Below are positions 8,884 through 18,763 of a stretch of 64,000 nucleotides of DNA, one piece after another; positions within the stretch are counted from its first letter, which is position 1, and the number at the start of each line of letters is the position of its first letter. The stretch is taken from positions 62,001-126,000 of the forward strand of contig JAXMBM010000008.1 of NCBI GenBank assembly GCA_046349855.1, read 5' to 3'. The translations under genes and the position numbers were made by a program. The stretch is from CAIXSC01 sp046349855 (GTDB lineage Bacteria > Planctomycetota > Planctomycetia > Pirellulales > Pirellulaceae). The notes below the pieces were generated by a model. That model was not told the origin of the DNA and did no database searches. It was given only the letters and a program-made list of their open reading frames with translations.

Positions 8884-9546
8884 GTGACGACTCGCGTCCT
8901 GTTCTCCGCACTCCTGGCCCTGGGATCGGCCGCCTCAACACTCGGCTGCGCCACGATGAAGCAGTCCGACACGGCGCGCACGGGAGTCGAACAACTGTTG
9001 ATCTCGAGTGCCGCCGACCGGGCGCTCGACAAGATCGATCTACGTCCCGTCAGTCATGCCAAGGTGTTTCTCGACACCAAGTTCCTCGACTGCGTCGACA
9101 AGAACTACATCACCTTATCCCTGCGACAACGGTTGATGGTTCACGGCTGCACGCTGGTGGAAAAAGCGGAGGACGCGCAGGTGATTGTGGAGGTGGCCAG
9201 CGGTGGTGTGGGCACCGATCGCAACGAGCTGTTCCTGGGCACGTCGGAAATCCCACTTCCCCCACCTTCGCCGGTGGCGATCCCGCGTCTGGCCCTCCTC
9301 GAACGGCACCGCGCCATTGGCACCGCAAAAATCTCGTTGCTGGCCTACGACGCCCAGACCCGGGCGCCCGTGATCAACAACGGCTACGCGTTGGCCCGTT
9401 CCGACCACCGCACCTGGCACGTACTCGGGCTGGGAGGCGTCAACAGCGGTTCGGTGCATGACGAGCTGGCGAAAGGCGCCGGCGATGTCGACACACTGAA
9501 CGTGACCCAATGGATGGCCAACAGCACGACAGGACTCTGGCGCTGA
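8884..9546 (+). CDS. Putative outer-membrane lipoprotein (DUF6655-like)
   Basis: A 220-residue protein from a GTG start. The N-terminus is a lipoprotein signal with lipobox STLGC (Cys near residue 22), so it is probably anchored to a membrane. The body contains a conserved-looking region predicted to be alpha/beta (VSHAKVFLDTKFLDCVDKNY, then DAQVIVEVASGGVGTDRNE) and a proline-rich loop IPLPPPSPVAIP. I believe it matches DUF6655 lipoproteins, but this is from memory of the pattern only. Function unknown. Confidence 0.72.
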   Translation: MTTRVLFSALLALGSAASTLGCATMKQSDTARTGVEQLLISSAADRALDKIDLRPVSHAKVFLDTKFLDCVDKNYITLSLRQRLMVHGCTLVEKAEDAQVIVEVASGGVGTDRNELFLGTSEIPLPPPSPVAIPRLALLERHRAIGTAKISLLAYDAQTRAPVINNGYALARSDHRTWHVLGLGGVNSGSVHDELAKGAGDVDTLNVTQWMANSTTGLWR

Positions 9547-9561
9547 GCCCAGCCCGCATCA

Positions 9562-9581
9562 GGGACCCGCGTCGCGGTCCC
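9562..9581. terminator. GC hairpin between convergent genes
   Basis: GGGACC and GGTCCC arms flank a short GC loop just after the lipoprotein gene stop. There is no T-tract, so it is a candidate bidirectional end signal only. Confidence 0.35.
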
Positions 9582-9661
9582 GTCCCGCTCACGGTCCCTT
9601 TCCGCGCGCCTTCCCGCCCTTGGTAGCGCCAGGTGCCGAGCGCGTTTCCATCCGGCGCAAC

Positions 9662-9702
9662 TCACGGCCTCAGCGAGTTCACGGCCTCACCGAGATCACG
9701 GC
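9662..9702. repeat. 17-bp tandem repeat, about 2.5 copies
   Basis: Units of TCACGGCCTCAGCGAGT / TCACGGCCTCACCGAGA / TCACGGCG run into the stop codon of the leftward esterase gene. It is too short to assign a role. Confidence 0.6.
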
Positions 9703-11663
9703 GCCGCGGGAGGACCAGGAGCCACTCGCCGCAGATCCGGCAGGTCATAGAACTCGAGTGCCCCGTGGACGGTGCTGACCAGCTGCCCGGCGGGTACGCG
9801 TTGAGCGACGACCGGGACCCAGGACGCGAGGTTGTCGCGGAGCGTCAGGGAGGTGAAGAGCTGGGGTTCCAGGGCGGCGGCGTGCAGCGCGGGAACGCCC
9901 GCCTGGCCGACCGCCACCAGATGGACGCGACGGGGCGTCTTGGTCTGGTAGTGGGCGACCCAGCGGCCGGCGGCGAGTGTGTCTTCGGTGCGCAGGCCGA
10001 CCAGTGACTTACCCACGAGGTAGGCCGTGAAATACGACTTCCAGTCCCCCAGGAGCGGATCGGTTTTCGGCGGAGCCGTTTCGCCCCAGCCGCGCAGGTC
10101 GACGGCGACCACGACATAGCCGGCCTTGACCAGCTGGTGGATCGGACCGTCCGGTCGGTCATCGGCCGACTTGCCGCCATCGTGCAGGTACAGGTAGGCG
10201 TCGTCGTGTGGTTCGGGAGGATGGTAGGTCAATGCCGGCAGCGGGACGCCGGAATCGGTGCGGAGGATCACCTTGTCGATGTGGTACCCTTCGCGCGTGA
10301 CTTTTCCCGCCTTGTCCCAGCGGGCCTCGGGGATCTGATCCAGGGGACGGACGCCAGCAATCTGCCGGACCTTGTTCAGCACCTCGGCACGCGGAGTGCG
10401 TTCCCAGTACGCCTGCCGGGAGGCAGCCCAGGCGCGCTCACGCTCGACGTTCCAATCGAACACCGATTTTTCTCCGGGCAGCCGCAGCACCTGACCGCTG
10501 GTCGTGCACAGCAGCTCGGATTCGGGGTGAGTTTCGAGCGGGACTTCCGGTACTGCATCGTCGCGCCCCAGCAGCCAGCGGCGCATCCAGCGAGTGATGC
10601 CGACCAGGTTGATCGGCTGCACTCCGTGCATCCCTTCGGCCTCGACCAGGTCGACGCGTTCGGGGAAACCCAGGCGGGCATAGATACGCTTCGCCTGCCG
10701 ATAATTGTCCCACGTTCCCTGGATATCGAAGAAGTCGCCGGTGGTGGCGCTGATCAGGGTGGGGCGCGGTGCCCGCAGCAGCACGTAGTCGGGCTGGTCG
10801 AGTCCCAACGCGAGCTGCCCGAAGACATTCTGCTCAGCATCCTGCGGGCCGATGGTTTCCAGCAGCTTGCGGAACGTCGTCAGATAGCAGGCAGGCGCCG
10901 CGCAGGCCACGCGGTCGTCGAGGGCCATGACATAGCTGGTGAGGGTGCCGCCGCCGGAACAGCCGGTGAAGCCGAGACGCTGCGGATCGATGTCGGGGCG
11001 AGAGGCGAGGTAGTCGACCGCTCGCAGGCCGTCCCAGACGCGATAACGAGCGGTACTGGTGCCGACGAGAATGGAGCCGACTCCGACAAGAAAGTGCTCG
11101 GTCGTCGTCCCGCTGAACTGCGGCTGTCCCTCGTTCGTGAGGATCTGCGATCGTTCGCCCTGGCCGATCGGGTCATAGCACAGCGCGGCCAGGCCGTGAC
11201 GCGCCAGCATGATGCCGAACTTCTGGTTGTAAGGGGCTGTCTTGGCGGTCCGGCTGTGCCCGCTCGACACCAGCACGCCGGGGAAAGGTCCAGGGCCGTC
11301 GGGAAGGTACAGGTTCGCCGTGACGTGATGGCCCGGCTGGCTCTCGAAGATCACCTTCTCGATCCGATACCCGTTGCCTGTCAGCTGTCCGACGACCTGC
11401 GGATTCAACGGAGTACGCTCGGGGAAACCTCCCAGCTGACGCACGAACACGGCGCGCAACCGCTGCTGATAGGCCGTGATATCGGCGCTCGTCTTGAGTT
11501 GCTCGTAAGTTGTCTGACGCTGGTCAAGCGCCGCGTAGGCAGCCTGCTGCAGGCTCCCGTAGAATTCGTCGTAGGGCGCCTTTCCGGCGACAGGCAGGCA
11601 CTGAAGTTCCGCCACGGGTTCGGCAGTCACCAGGGCGCAGCAAACGAGCAGCGTGGTCACCAT
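9696..11663 (-). CDS. Exported alpha/beta hydrolase with two hydrolase domains (acetyl xylan esterase-like)
   Basis: A 655-residue exported hydrolase. The start at 11663 has AGGAG about 9 bases upstream and opens a signal peptide (VTTLLVCCALVTAEP); the frame extends further upstream without domain content. The first hydrolase domain (about residues 90-390) has the nucleophile elbow GCSGGG and a preceding CYDPIGQGER oxyanion region. A second hydrolase-like domain (about 420-655) shows VVAVDLRGWGET but a weaker nucleophile motif (VGQAGVPA, no Ser), so it may be non-catalytic. It is likely an extracytoplasmic carbohydrate esterase. It diverges from the large kinase gene across 68 bp. Confidence 0.83.
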   Translation of the reverse strand: MVTTLLVCCALVTAEPVAELQCLPVAGKAPYDEFYGSLQQAAYAALDQRQTTYEQLKTSADITAYQQRLRAVFVRQLGGFPERTPLNPQVVGQLTGNGYRIEKVIFESQPGHHVTANLYLPDGPGPFPGVLVSSGHSRTAKTAPYNQKFGIMLARHGLAALCYDPIGQGERSQILTNEGQPQFSGTTTEHFLVGVGSILVGTSTARYRVWDGLRAVDYLASRPDIDPQRLGFTGCSGGGTLTSYVMALDDRVACAAPACYLTTFRKLLETIGPQDAEQNVFGQLALGLDQPDYVLLRAPRPTLISATTGDFFDIQGTWDNYRQAKRIYARLGFPERVDLVEAEGMHGVQPINLVGITRWMRRWLLGRDDAVPEVPLETHPESELLCTTSGQVLRLPGEKSVFDWNVERERAWAASRQAYWERTPRAEVLNKVRQIAGVRPLDQIPEARWDKAGKVTREGYHIDKVILRTDSGVPLPALTYHPPEPHDDAYLYLHDGGKSADDRPDGPIHQLVKAGYVVVAVDLRGWGETAPPKTDPLLGDWKSYFTAYLVGKSLVGLRTEDTLAAGRWVAHYQTKTPRRVHLVAVGQAGVPALHAAALEPQLFTSLTLRDNLASWVPVVAQRVPAGQLVSTVHGALEFYDLPDLRRVAPGPPAAP

Positions 11664-11731
11664 GAGTCGGCTCCTGGAAGGCGGGGGCACGGGCTCGTCA
11701 GGATAGTACGAGCGAGAACGGGAGTCGAGGC

Positions 11732-14700
11732 ATGAGCTTGCCCAACAAGCCACCGGGCGATGAGGGGAGTGGCCCTTCACCGTCCACAGCCGCCAGTTCG
11801 CCCCAGGCGGTTTCGCCGGCCCGAGCGGATGCGGGACCCGGTGAGGCATCACCGCCGCTGCAGGCTGCGCTGCAGGACACGCTGGAGTTTTCGCACGATG
11901 TTCCGCCGCCGGTGCCCGCAGAAAGAGAGGTCGGAAACCGAGCCGCGGTCGAATTTCCGCTGGTGCCGGGATACGAGATTCTCCGCCAACTTGGCCAGGG
12001 GGGCATGGGGCGAGTGTATCTGGCGCGCGATCCGCGACTCAAGCGGCACGTCGCGCTGAAGATGCTCCAGCAGGTGGACGTGAACGGCGAGGACCTGGCG
12101 CGGTTTCGGCTGGAGGCCCAGGCCGTCGCGCGTCTGCAGCATCCGCATCTGGTTCAGGTGTTCGAGGTGGGGGAGGTCGCTGGCCGGCCTTACTGCGTGC
12201 TCGAGTATGCGCCGGGAGGAAGTCTGGCTCAGAAGCTGGCGGGTACGGCTCGTCCACCGCGCGAGGCGGCGCAATGGATGGAAAAAGTGGCGCGGGGAGT
12301 GCAATGCGCTCACGAAGCGGGCATCGTGCATCGCGATCTCAAACCGGCCAACGTGCTCCTCGACAGCCACGACGAACCCAAGGTGGCGGATTTCGGTCTC
12401 GCCAAGCGGATCGACGATCAGTCCGGCCTGACCCGCACCGGCATGGTGTTGGGAACGCCCTCGTACATGGCACCCGAGCAGGCCGAGGGGCGGGGCGACG
12501 AAGTGGGGCCGCCGGCCGACGTCTATGCGCTCGGCGCGATCCTCTACGAACTGCTCACCGGGCGACCACCGTTCCAGGGCGCCACGGTGCTCGACACACT
12601 GCGTCAGGTGCGGGAGCAGGAGCCGATCCCCCCCTCGCGTCTGCAGTCGGGGTTGCCGCGCGACCTGGAAACGATCTGCCTCAAGTGTCTGGAGAAATCG
12701 CCGCACCGACGATACGACTCGGCGCTTGCTCTGGCCACCGATCTACAGCACTGGCTGCTGGGACGCCCCATCACCGCGCGGCCTGTCGGGCAGCTCGAAC
12801 GTGGCATCAAATGGGCGCGGCGCGAACCGAGACTCGCAGGACTCGGCGCCCTGCTGGCCACCGTTCTGGTGTCGGCGTTCGGCATCGTGAGCTGGCAGTT
12901 ACACGAGGCCCGACAGAGTGCGCAGGAGCTGCGGAAGGCGCTCGGCGATCGTACCGACGCGCTGCGCGCCGAGTCGACAGCGAGACAGGGCGAACAGACG
13001 GCCCTGCGGAAGGAACGCACGGCACGCGAGGAAGCTCAGTATCAGACGCAACTCAAGGAATTGGAACTCCTACGCGCCTCGCGAGCCCTGTACGGCAGCC
13101 GCGTGGCGCGGGCCTGGCGCGAACTGGAACTCGGCGACGTCGTCCGCGCCGATCAACTCCTGCTGGACTGCGAGCCCGCTCAACGACGCTGGGAATGGCA
13201 TCTCTTGCACCGCGTAGCGCAACGGCGGCTGTTGCGTTTTTCGGATCATGCGGATGCCCATTGCATCCGCGTCTCGGCCTCCGGCGAGCGGATCATGACG
13301 TTTCGCGACCCGGTGGTCCCGGTCTACGAGGTGGAACCTGCGGTGCAGGTCTGGGAGACGCGCAGCGGCCGTCAGTCGCTGGTGGTGCCTGGCTTCGCCG
13401 GTGCCTTTTCCCCCTCGGGTCAACAAGTGGCGATTCTGGTCGCCGATGGCCCGACGCGGGCCGTCGTCAAATTGTTCGATACCGCCCAGGGACGTCTGCT
13501 GCGCGAGTACCCGGGAAGTTTGCAGACGGGAGTCGCGATCGCATTCGCCGACCAGGGCCGCAGCCTGGTGGCGGTGGATCGTGCCGAGACCGTGGTTTGC
13601 TGGGATGTGGAAACGGCCCAGGAGCGATACCGGAAGAACGAACCGCAGCAGCCGTTGCCGCAGGGAATGATCTCGCTGTGGCGCCGCGGCCTGTGCACTT
13701 TCAGCGGCGACGGCAACATGGTCGCATTGGCCAGTGGTTTGTTGCTGGAAACCCGCGCGGGGCAGATCCGAGCTCAACTGGGCAAACACTACAGTGCCAC
13801 CTTCAGCTCGGACGGGACACGAGTGGCGTGCGTCACGCTGCAACCGCAGCCCACGGTTCGCGTATTCGATACGGTTCGAGGCGAGGAGATTCTGAGCTGT
13901 GCCGTGCCACCGGGATCGAACGGAGGAACCAGCGTCGCGGCGCTGCTGCGGTTTCATCCCGACGGAACTCGCCTGGCCTGCGGCAACGGAGCGGCCAACC
14001 TGTTGTCGGGTCAGCGCGCTGTGATCGTCGAGTGGAGTTTGCCAGACGGGCGCGAAAACTGGCGAGCAGTGACCGAAGCAAACGCCGTCAGTGCCCTGGC
14101 CTATGCGCCGGACGGCCGATCGCTGGCAGCAGGCAGAGACGACGGGACGATCGAACTGCGAGACGCATCGTCGGGCCAGACGGTCCTGGTGCTGAGGTCG
14201 TCCGTGGGCCGAGTCATCACGGATCTGGCGTTTGTTCCCGGGAACAGAGAGTTGCTGGGAGTATCGGCCGGTTCCTACGGGGTCACCTTGAAAGCCGACT
14301 CCGAGATCGAACGCTGGGATGTTGCTCCGCGCTCCTTGAGCAGCTTCTTCCAGCTGACGACACCAACGGCGCCGGCTGATGAACGCATGTTCGCCAATCG
14401 GCCGGCGGACCGGCTATACGCAACTCGCATTTCTGCCGACAGCGCCCAGGTCACCTGGAATGGACTGGACGAAACCGGGTTCGCGCGCGTTCCCGGAATG
14501 GTTGCGCTGCCACCGCCCGCTCGCGATGCCGGCAGCGCGGCACCGACTTCCCCGACGGAACCGATGCCGATCAGCCAGCCGGCGACACGAGCCGGGCGGC
14601 GATTCGCGCTGTTCGATCGGAAACGCGATGAACGGCAGAACAACTTGCCCGGTCGGCTCGTGGTCGTCGATGCATCCGGTAGCGAACAGCGGCTCCTGCA

Positions 14701-16366
14701 GGAAGGGGAGCTCAACGTCCAGTACGCCGCGCAAGATCGCAGCCAGCAGCGCCTGGTCACCTTGCTGGGCACGTCGCTGTCGTGGAAAACGGAGCCGCCG
14801 CGAGGGCTGATCGTGAAGCTCTGGGACAGGGACACGGCCCGCGAGATCTGGTCACTCGATCGCGGTACGGCGCGGGGACGTGCCGTCGCTCTCTCGCCCG
14901 ATGGCGATTGCGTGGCCTGGGTCGAGCAACGCGACAACAATGAGTACTGGATGGTGGTCTGTGCCGTGCCGGAACAGGTGCCGTTCGCCGAATTCCAGAC
15001 CGACGCCATGACCACGGGACTGGCGATCTCAGCCGACAGGCGACTCCTGGCCAGTGCGGGCCATCAGGGAACCTTGCAGCTGCGTGCCCTGGCAGGGAAC
15101 GCTCCCCCATTATCGCTCGACGGCCATCGCGGCCGGATCCACGAGATGATGTTCACGCCCGATCAGGCGCGACTCGTTACCGGCGGGGCCGATCTCGTCA
15201 TCCGCGTGTGGGACGTGCATACAGGGCAACAACTGGTGGAATTGCCCGGACCAGGAAACGCCATCGAATCGCTCGATCTGTCTCCCGACGGACACTGGCT
15301 GGCGGCCGGAGATGGGCGTGGAGCGCTGCGGATCTGGAACGCCACGCCACTGGCCGAACCAGCGTTCGCATCCTGGCCACCTCCCCGAGAGCAGCTGGAG
15401 CAGGAGATTGCCGCGGGACGCTCCGATGTTATCGTCTGGCGCCAACGGGCAGACTGGCAGGAACGGGAAAGGGATTGGTCGGGGTCCGCCGAATCGTGGC
15501 TGCGAGTCGCGGAATTGGAGTCCACGGTGCCCCTCCACTGGCAGCGCGTCCTGAAGGCCGCTCGGCAGGCCGAGCGGTGGGATCTGCTGGTGGAGGCGAA
15601 TACGCGATTGATCGGCTTGAATCACGAGTTGCCCGTACGCTGGTTGGGGCGTGGCGAGGCGCAGGCGCGGCAGCGGAAGTTTACGGAAGCGGCTGCCGAC
15701 TACGCGCGCGGCGAACAGCTGGTGGGAAACAATCTCGAGCTGAAATGCACCGCCGCTGGCCTGTTGCTGCTCGCCGGTCGTACCGACGACTACCAGCTGC
15801 TGAGGTCGGCGGCGATCCAGCAGGCACGGCAGTCGGGTTGGCTGGAAGCCCGCCACGGAAACGCTCCGCGCAACGCCTACCTGCTGGCACGCCTGGCGTG
15901 TTTCGCGCCCGCAGTTCCGGCCGAGTTGGCGGACGTGAGTACGTGGGCCCGGCAAGCCGTCGCCGCGCAACGAAGCTCGTGGAATCTGCACGTTCTGGGA
16001 CTGGCCGAACTGTACGCCGGTCGAACCGATGAAGCGCTGGCGGCCTTCGCCGACAGTAAACAGGCGGATCCCGATTGGTGTCCCGAATTGAATGAGCTCG
16101 CTTCCGCCCTCGCGCTGCACCGCCGCGGCGAAGTCACCACGGCACAGCGGCAGATCTCGCAGACGCTGGCCAGTCCGCCGGTCCAGGGTGTGGCCAGCGC
16201 GTCTGCCTGGCATCTGCACGACTGGATCGGATTACTCCTGCTGGCGCGCCAGGCGGAACCGTTGCTGAATACGGTCGGGTCCACGGGAGCTGGGTCGAGC
16301 GCATACGAACGGGGTGTGTTGATGTTGGCCAGATTGACGGAAAGCATGTCTGACCGGTCGCCCTAG
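11732..16366 (+). CDS. Membrane Ser/Thr protein kinase with WD40 and TPR regions
   Basis: A 1544-residue Hanks-type kinase. Residues 1-75 are Pro/Ala-rich. The kinase domain (about 80-345) has the glycine loop GQGGMG (88-93), Lys110, HRDLKPAN (200-207), DFGLAK (220-225) and APEQA; the HRD and DFG motifs are intact. One membrane helix spans about 367-388, so the rest is probably outside the cytoplasm or across a membrane. Residues about 480-1200 carry repeated WD40-like blades (for example LSPDGHWLAAGDGRGALRIWN). The last 300 residues look like TPR helices. This architecture is common in Planctomycetota. The GGAGTCGAGG sequence before the ATG supports the start. The signal sensed and the targets are unknown. 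Confidence 0.92.
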   Translation: MSLPNKPPGDEGSGPSPSTAASSPQAVSPARADAGPGEASPPLQAALQDTLEFSHDVPPPVPAEREVGNRAAVEFPLVPGYEILRQLGQGGMGRVYLARDPRLKRHVALKMLQQVDVNGEDLARFRLEAQAVARLQHPHLVQVFEVGEVAGRPYCVLEYAPGGSLAQKLAGTARPPREAAQWMEKVARGVQCAHEAGIVHRDLKPANVLLDSHDEPKVADFGLAKRIDDQSGLTRTGMVLGTPSYMAPEQAEGRGDEVGPPADVYALGAILYELLTGRPPFQGATVLDTLRQVREQEPIPPSRLQSGLPRDLETICLKCLEKSPHRRYDSALALATDLQHWLLGRPITARPVGQLERGIKWARREPRLAGLGALLATVLVSAFGIVSWQLHEARQSAQELRKALGDRTDALRAESTARQGEQTALRKERTAREEAQYQTQLKELELLRASRALYGSRVARAWRELELGDVVRADQLLLDCEPAQRRWEWHLLHRVAQRRLLRFSDHADAHCIRVSASGERIMTFRDPVVPVYEVEPAVQVWETRSGRQSLVVPGFAGAFSPSGQQVAILVADGPTRAVVKLFDTAQGRLLREYPGSLQTGVAIAFADQGRSLVAVDRAETVVCWDVETAQERYRKNEPQQPLPQGMISLWRRGLCTFSGDGNMVALASGLLLETRAGQIRAQLGKHYSATFSSDGTRVACVTLQPQPTVRVFDTVRGEEILSCAVPPGSNGGTSVAALLRFHPDGTRLACGNGAANLLSGQRAVIVEWSLPDGRENWRAVTEANAVSALAYAPDGRSLAAGRDDGTIELRDASSGQTVLVLRSSVGRVITDLAFVPGNRELLGVSAGSYGVTLKADSEIERWDVAPRSLSSFFQLTTPTAPADERMFANRPADRLYATRISADSAQVTWNGLDETGFARVPGMVALPPPARDAGSAAPTSPTEPMPISQPATRAGRRFALFDRKRDERQNNLPGRLVVVDASGSEQRLLQEGELNVQYAAQDRSQQRLVTLLGTSLSWKTEPPRGLIVKLWDRDTAREIWSLDRGTARGRAVALSPDGDCVAWVEQRDNNEYWMVVCAVPEQVPFAEFQTDAMTTGLAISADRRLLASAGHQGTLQLRALAGNAPPLSLDGHRGRIHEMMFTPDQARLVTGGADLVIRVWDVHTGQQLVELPGPGNAIESLDLSPDGHWLAAGDGRGALRIWNATPLAEPAFASWPPPREQLEQEIAAGRSDVIVWRQRADWQERERDWSGSAESWLRVAELESTVPLHWQRVLKAARQAERWDLLVEANTRLIGLNHELPVRWLGRGEAQARQRKFTEAAADYARGEQLVGNNLELKCTAAGLLLLAGRTDDYQLLRSAAIQQARQSGWLEARHGNAPRNAYLLARLACFAPAVPAELADVSTWARQAVAAQRSSWNLHVLGLAELYAGRTDEALAAFADSKQADPDWCPELNELASALALHRRGEVTTAQRQISQTLASPPVQGVASASAWHLHDWIGLLLLARQAEPLLNTVGSTGAGSSAYERGVLMLARLTESMSDRSP

Positions 16367-16370
16367 TCGT

Positions 16371-16387
16371 GGATCGCTCCGCGATCC
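16371..16387. terminator. Perfect hairpin between convergent genes
   Basis: GGATCGC, loop TCC, GCGATCC, located between the kinase stop and the amidohydrolase stop. There is no T-tract; it could serve as a bidirectional end or mRNA-stabilising stem. Confidence 0.45.
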
Positions 16388-16410
16388 AACGCCTCTGTGG
16401 CCGGAGCCGG

Positions 16411-17289
16411 TTACAGGCACTGGACGTCGCGGGACCGTGGGTGATCCACCAGCTGACCGCTGTGCAAGACGCCGTTCATCGCCGACTCGCGCCACGGACC
16501 CGGGGCGTCCATCAGTGTCTTGTCGCGGACGACGGAGGTGAGCAGTACTCCGGGACGGTGCACGGCCAGTCGCCCGGTCACGGCCCCGTCGGGCCGGACC
16601 GTGAAACTTCCCCACTTGGACGGTCGAGCCGTGCTGTTGTTGGCACTCACCCAGAAGTGATTCTCTGCGGCCCGGCACATCATGGTCGCCGGAACGATCG
16701 TCTTCCAGATGTTATAGCGAGGGTCAGCGACAACACTCTTGCGAGCGTTGTGAAACGACTGAAATATGACGTCGACCCCACGCTGCTTGTATCCGCGGTA
16801 CAGCTCGGGGAAACGATAGTCGTAACAGATGGCCACCCCACCCACGAATCCCTTCACGCGGAAGGTCACGTAACGGTCGCCGGGCGAGTAGTGGATCAGA
16901 TCGAGGGTGGTTTGGGGGCCGCAGACCCCGGTGCAGAAACGCTTGTCGTAGCGGTCGACGATCTCTCCCCGCGCATCGATTACGTACACACAGTTGTGCG
17001 GCTTGTGTTGCTCGTCGAGGTAGTGGGTCGAGCCGAGCAGCACCCAGACGCGGCGTCGGCGCGCGGCTGCCAGGACATCGCGCGTGGCCTGACGAAGCGC
17101 GTCCCAGTCGAGCGCCGCGATGTCGGGAATGTCGACTCCCGCATAGCCGGACAAAGCACACTCGGAGAAGTGCACGACGTCGGCGCCTGCCCGAGCTGCC
17201 TCGTCGATCTGCCGCAGCACCCACCGGCGATTGTGGTCGATCCGGGCTTCGACGGAAAACTGACACGTCGCCACCGCCAGAGACTTCAT
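16411..17289 (-). CDS. Carbon-nitrogen hydrolase (nitrilase superfamily)
   Basis: A 292-residue cytoplasmic amidohydrolase. The catalytic triad of the superfamily is visible: Glu43 (HFSECALSGY), Lys116 (DKRF) and Cys155 (AICYDYRFPE). It probably hydrolyses an amide or carbamoyl bond; the exact substrate cannot be set from these motifs, and a generic omega-amidase or N-carbamoyl hydrolase is possible. The length is normal for the family. It sits downstream of the DUF1501 gene on the same strand (59-bp gap) and converges with the kinase gene. Confidence 0.88.
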   Translation of the reverse strand: MKSLAVATCQFSVEARIDHNRRWVLRQIDEAARAGADVVHFSECALSGYAGVDIPDIAALDWDALRQATRDVLAAARRRRVWVLLGSTHYLDEQHKPHNCVYVIDARGEIVDRYDKRFCTGVCGPQTTLDLIHYSPGDRYVTFRVKGFVGGVAICYDYRFPELYRGYKQRGVDVIFQSFHNARKSVVADPRYNIWKTIVPATMMCRAAENHFWVSANNSTARPSKWGSFTVRPDGAVTGRLAVHRPGVLLTSVVRDKTLMDAPGPWRESAMNGVLHSGQLVDHPRSRDVQCL

Positions 17290-17348
17290 GGAATCTTCCT
17301 CAGGCTATCCAGAGAGCGGAGATGGTCACCGGGACCGATGGCCGCGCG

Positions 17349-18749
17349 TCAGCTGAGCAGTTCACGGATGACGCGCCCCGGTCGCACGAAATGCGGACGA
17401 CCGCCGGTATCCGGCAACGCCTGATCGGCCGGTACGCCGAGCAGATGGTAGGCGGTCGCGATCAGGTCGACCGGGGCGACAGGATCCGCCGCCGGAAAGG
17501 CCGCGTGGCGGTCCGAACGGCCGTAAATCGTCCCTCCGCGCACTCCCCCTCCCGCCAGCACGCTGGTGAAACACCCCGGCCAGTGATCGCGGCCATCGCG
17601 TCCCGCCCCGGCGTCGCTGTTCCGCTGCCCGACGCGCGGCGTACGACCAAACTCGCCCGTCCACAGCACCAGGGTTTCATCCAGCAGGCCGCGGGATTCG
17701 AGGTCGTCCAGCAGCGCGGTGAAGGCCTGATCGGCCACCGGCATCAACCGCTCCTTGAGATCGATGAAGTTGCGGCTGTGAGTATCCCAATAGACACTCA
17801 CGTTCTTGATTCCGTCGTTGGGCCAGAAGACGGTCACCAGCGGAACGCCTCGCTCCACCAGCCGCCGCGCCTGGAGCACCGACTGGCCGTGCGGGTTGAG
17901 ACCGTAGCGTTCGCGGATCGCCAGCGGTTCGTCGTCCAGCTGAAAGGCCTGGCGATCGGCGGTGGCGCCGGCGAGCAAATCGAAGGCCCGCTGCCGGTTC
18001 ACGTCGTGCGCCTTCACCATCTCGCTCCGCGTAACAAACTCGCGGTCGAGATGGTCGCGGAGCGACCGGCGGGACTCCAGCCGCTCCGGCGGTACGTCGG
18101 GGCGAGTCGCCAGATCGCCGACGCGATAGTTCGGTCGACTTGGGTCAGCGTCGATCGTCATCGGATCGTAGACGGGGCCGAGCCAGCCGGCAAACTGCCC
18201 CTGGCTCTGCTCGACGAACCGCGGCACGTCGTTCTCGAGTTTGGGGCGCATCGAGATGAACGCCGGGAGCGCTCCGCGCCCTCGACCCAGCCGCGACAGG
18301 ACCGAACCGACGTGCGGCCACTGCATGCGCAGGTCGTTGGTCGGCGGGGGCGGCATGCCCGTGAGAAGAAAGTGCGTCGAGACGGTATGGTCGGCGTTGT
18401 TGTGCGTCATCGACCGGACCTGGCACAGTTTGTCCAGTCGCCGCGCCAGTTGAGGGAAGTGCTCGCAGATAGACACTCCCGGCAGGCACGTATCGATCGG
18501 CCGGAACTCGCCGCGCACCTCGGCCGGAGCGTCGGGTTTCAGATCCCAGGTGTCCTGATGAGCGGGACCGCCCCACATGAAGAGCAGGATGCAGGCCTTG
18601 GCGCGGCCAAAACCATCGGCACCCTGGGGAGCCGCGGCGGCCCGCGCGGCCAGGAATTCCGGCAAGGACAATCCGAGCAGGCTCAGGGCCCCGGCGCGCA
18701 CGGCCTGACGTCGAGACAGTTTGCGGGAGGAGACTTTTCCAGTACTCAC
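17349..18749 (-). CDS. DUF1501 protein with Tat-like signal
   Basis: A 466-residue DUF1501 (sulfatase/alkaline-phosphatase-fold) protein. A GTG at 18749 is preferred: it follows a G-rich ribosome site and begins a twin-arginine-type leader (SRRQAVRAGALSLLGLSLPEF). Using the upstream codon at 18863 would overlap the previous gene by 100 bp. Motifs typical of the family are LLFMWGGPAHQDTWD, HFPQLARRLDK and LWTGEFGRTP. DUF1501 proteins normally pair with DUF1549/DUF1553 cytochromes, but here the neighbour is a membrane protein gene 14 bp upstream. Function is uncertain, probably extracytoplasmic. Confidence 0.87.
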   Translation of the reverse strand: MSTGKVSSRKLSRRQAVRAGALSLLGLSLPEFLAARAAAAPQGADGFGRAKACILLFMWGGPAHQDTWDLKPDAPAEVRGEFRPIDTCLPGVSICEHFPQLARRLDKLCQVRSMTHNNADHTVSTHFLLTGMPPPPTNDLRMQWPHVGSVLSRLGRGRGALPAFISMRPKLENDVPRFVEQSQGQFAGWLGPVYDPMTIDADPSRPNYRVGDLATRPDVPPERLESRRSLRDHLDREFVTRSEMVKAHDVNRQRAFDLLAGATADRQAFQLDDEPLAIRERYGLNPHGQSVLQARRLVERGVPLVTVFWPNDGIKNVSVYWDTHSRNFIDLKERLMPVADQAFTALLDDLESRGLLDETLVLWTGEFGRTPRVGQRNSDAGAGRDGRDHWPGCFTSVLAGGGVRGGTIYGRSDRHAAFPAADPVAPVDLIATAYHLLGVPADQALPDTGGRPHFVRPGRVIRELLS

Positions 18750-18763
18750 GGCACGGCCCCCCC

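Noticed and set aside
9696..11852. Upstream extension of the double hydrolase to 11852
   Set aside because: It overlaps the start of the kinase gene; AGGAG and a signal peptide mark 11663.
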